A stretch of 32,110 nucleotides of DNA, from positions 1-32,110 of the forward strand of contig JACRLC010000056.1 of the NCBI GenBank assembly GCA_016235425.1. Direction: 5' to 3'. The first letter of the stretch is position 1. Each line of letters opens with the position of its first letter. The notes beneath the pieces are model-generated. The model did not search any database. It was not told the DNA's origin and saw only the letters and a list, made by a program, of their open reading frames with translations. A program made the translations under genes and the position numbers. This document shows, piece by piece, positions 32,010 to 32,110 of the stretch. This stretch comes from Chloroflexota bacterium. GTDB taxonomy: Bacteria > Chloroflexota > Anaerolineae > Anaerolineales > Villigracilaceae.

Positions 32010-32110
32010 TCAGATTCCAAGTTGCAGCCAAATCTTGTAATCTTTTCCATCCGCGCCAAATAACGACAATGCCTGGTTCGCCATCAGATTTGCGCCCCAA
32101 GAAACCGCCG
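31972..32110 (-). mobile_element. C-terminal end of an IS4-family transposase (runs off the window)
   Basis: Reading the minus strand from the window edge gives GGFLGRKSDGEPGIVVIWRG, then WKRLQDLAATW and a stop at 31972-31974. The GGFLGRKxDGEPG...W motif is the C-terminal signature of IS4-type transposases. Its 5' part is beyond 32110. The inverted repeat of the element was not located with certainty; CACAAAGTTTTCAGAGG near 31944-31960 is a candidate for the region of its end. Confidence 0.75.

Overview
This 32 kb window reads as a chromosomal cell-surface glycan locus, most likely from a Chloroflexota bacterium of the Anaerolineae type. That assignment is inference. It rests on many GT-C membrane glycosyltransferases, a Thr-Pro-stalked lipoprotein, scattered nucleotidyltransferase/HEPN pairs, two small proteins resembling the DUF5647 and DUF7718 families, and many short dispersed repeats between and inside genes. 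No rRNA, tRNA or CRISPR array was seen.

Layout. Bases 1-140 are the 3' end of a group II intron (domains V and VI), followed by a lipoprotein gene (308-835). From 13393 down to 901 almost everything is on the minus strand: a sulfotransferase, a GT2 glycosyltransferase, two small paired genes (11459-10882), a CMP-nonulosonate synthetase-like cytidylyltransferase, a large GT-C-like membrane protein, a membrane-anchored alkaline-phosphatase-superfamily protein, a 2-hydroxyacid dehydrogenase, then a chain of five genes joined by 4-bp ATGA overlaps (SDR, small membrane protein, Maf/MptE-like DUF115 protein, GT-C, GT2). Bases 13575-15753 are plus-strand accessory genes: an acyltransferase, a lipoprotein and a MntA/HepT module. 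Bases 15834-17364 hold a decayed copy of the 3' end of the capsule-type gene at 17498-19162, plus a three-gene MazF/PemK toxin operon.

From 24743 down to 17498 the minus strand carries a second glycan block: a GT-C, an SDR, a CMP-nonulosonate synthetase fused to a HAD phosphatase, a short NeuB lacking the usual C-terminal SAF domain, a sulfotransferase and a capsule-type glycosyltransferase. Then come a nucleotidyltransferase with a truncated HEPN-like partner, a fused sulfate adenylyltransferase/APS kinase (PAPS synthesis), a second intact nucleotidyltransferase/HEPN module, a GT-C, a Gfo/Idh/MocA dehydrogenase, a third sulfotransferase and, at the right edge, the C-terminal end of an IS4-type transposase.

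How it fits together. NeuB, two cytidylyltransferases, a HAD domain, an SDR and a Gfo/Idh enzyme point to synthesis and activation of a nonulosonic (sialic-like) acid. The DUF115, GT2, GT-C and capsule-type proteins would assemble or transfer it. The PAPS synthetase would supply three sulfotransferases. The simplest reading is a sulfated, nonulosonate-containing surface polymer or glycoprotein system. The genes that make the NeuB substrate are not in the window.
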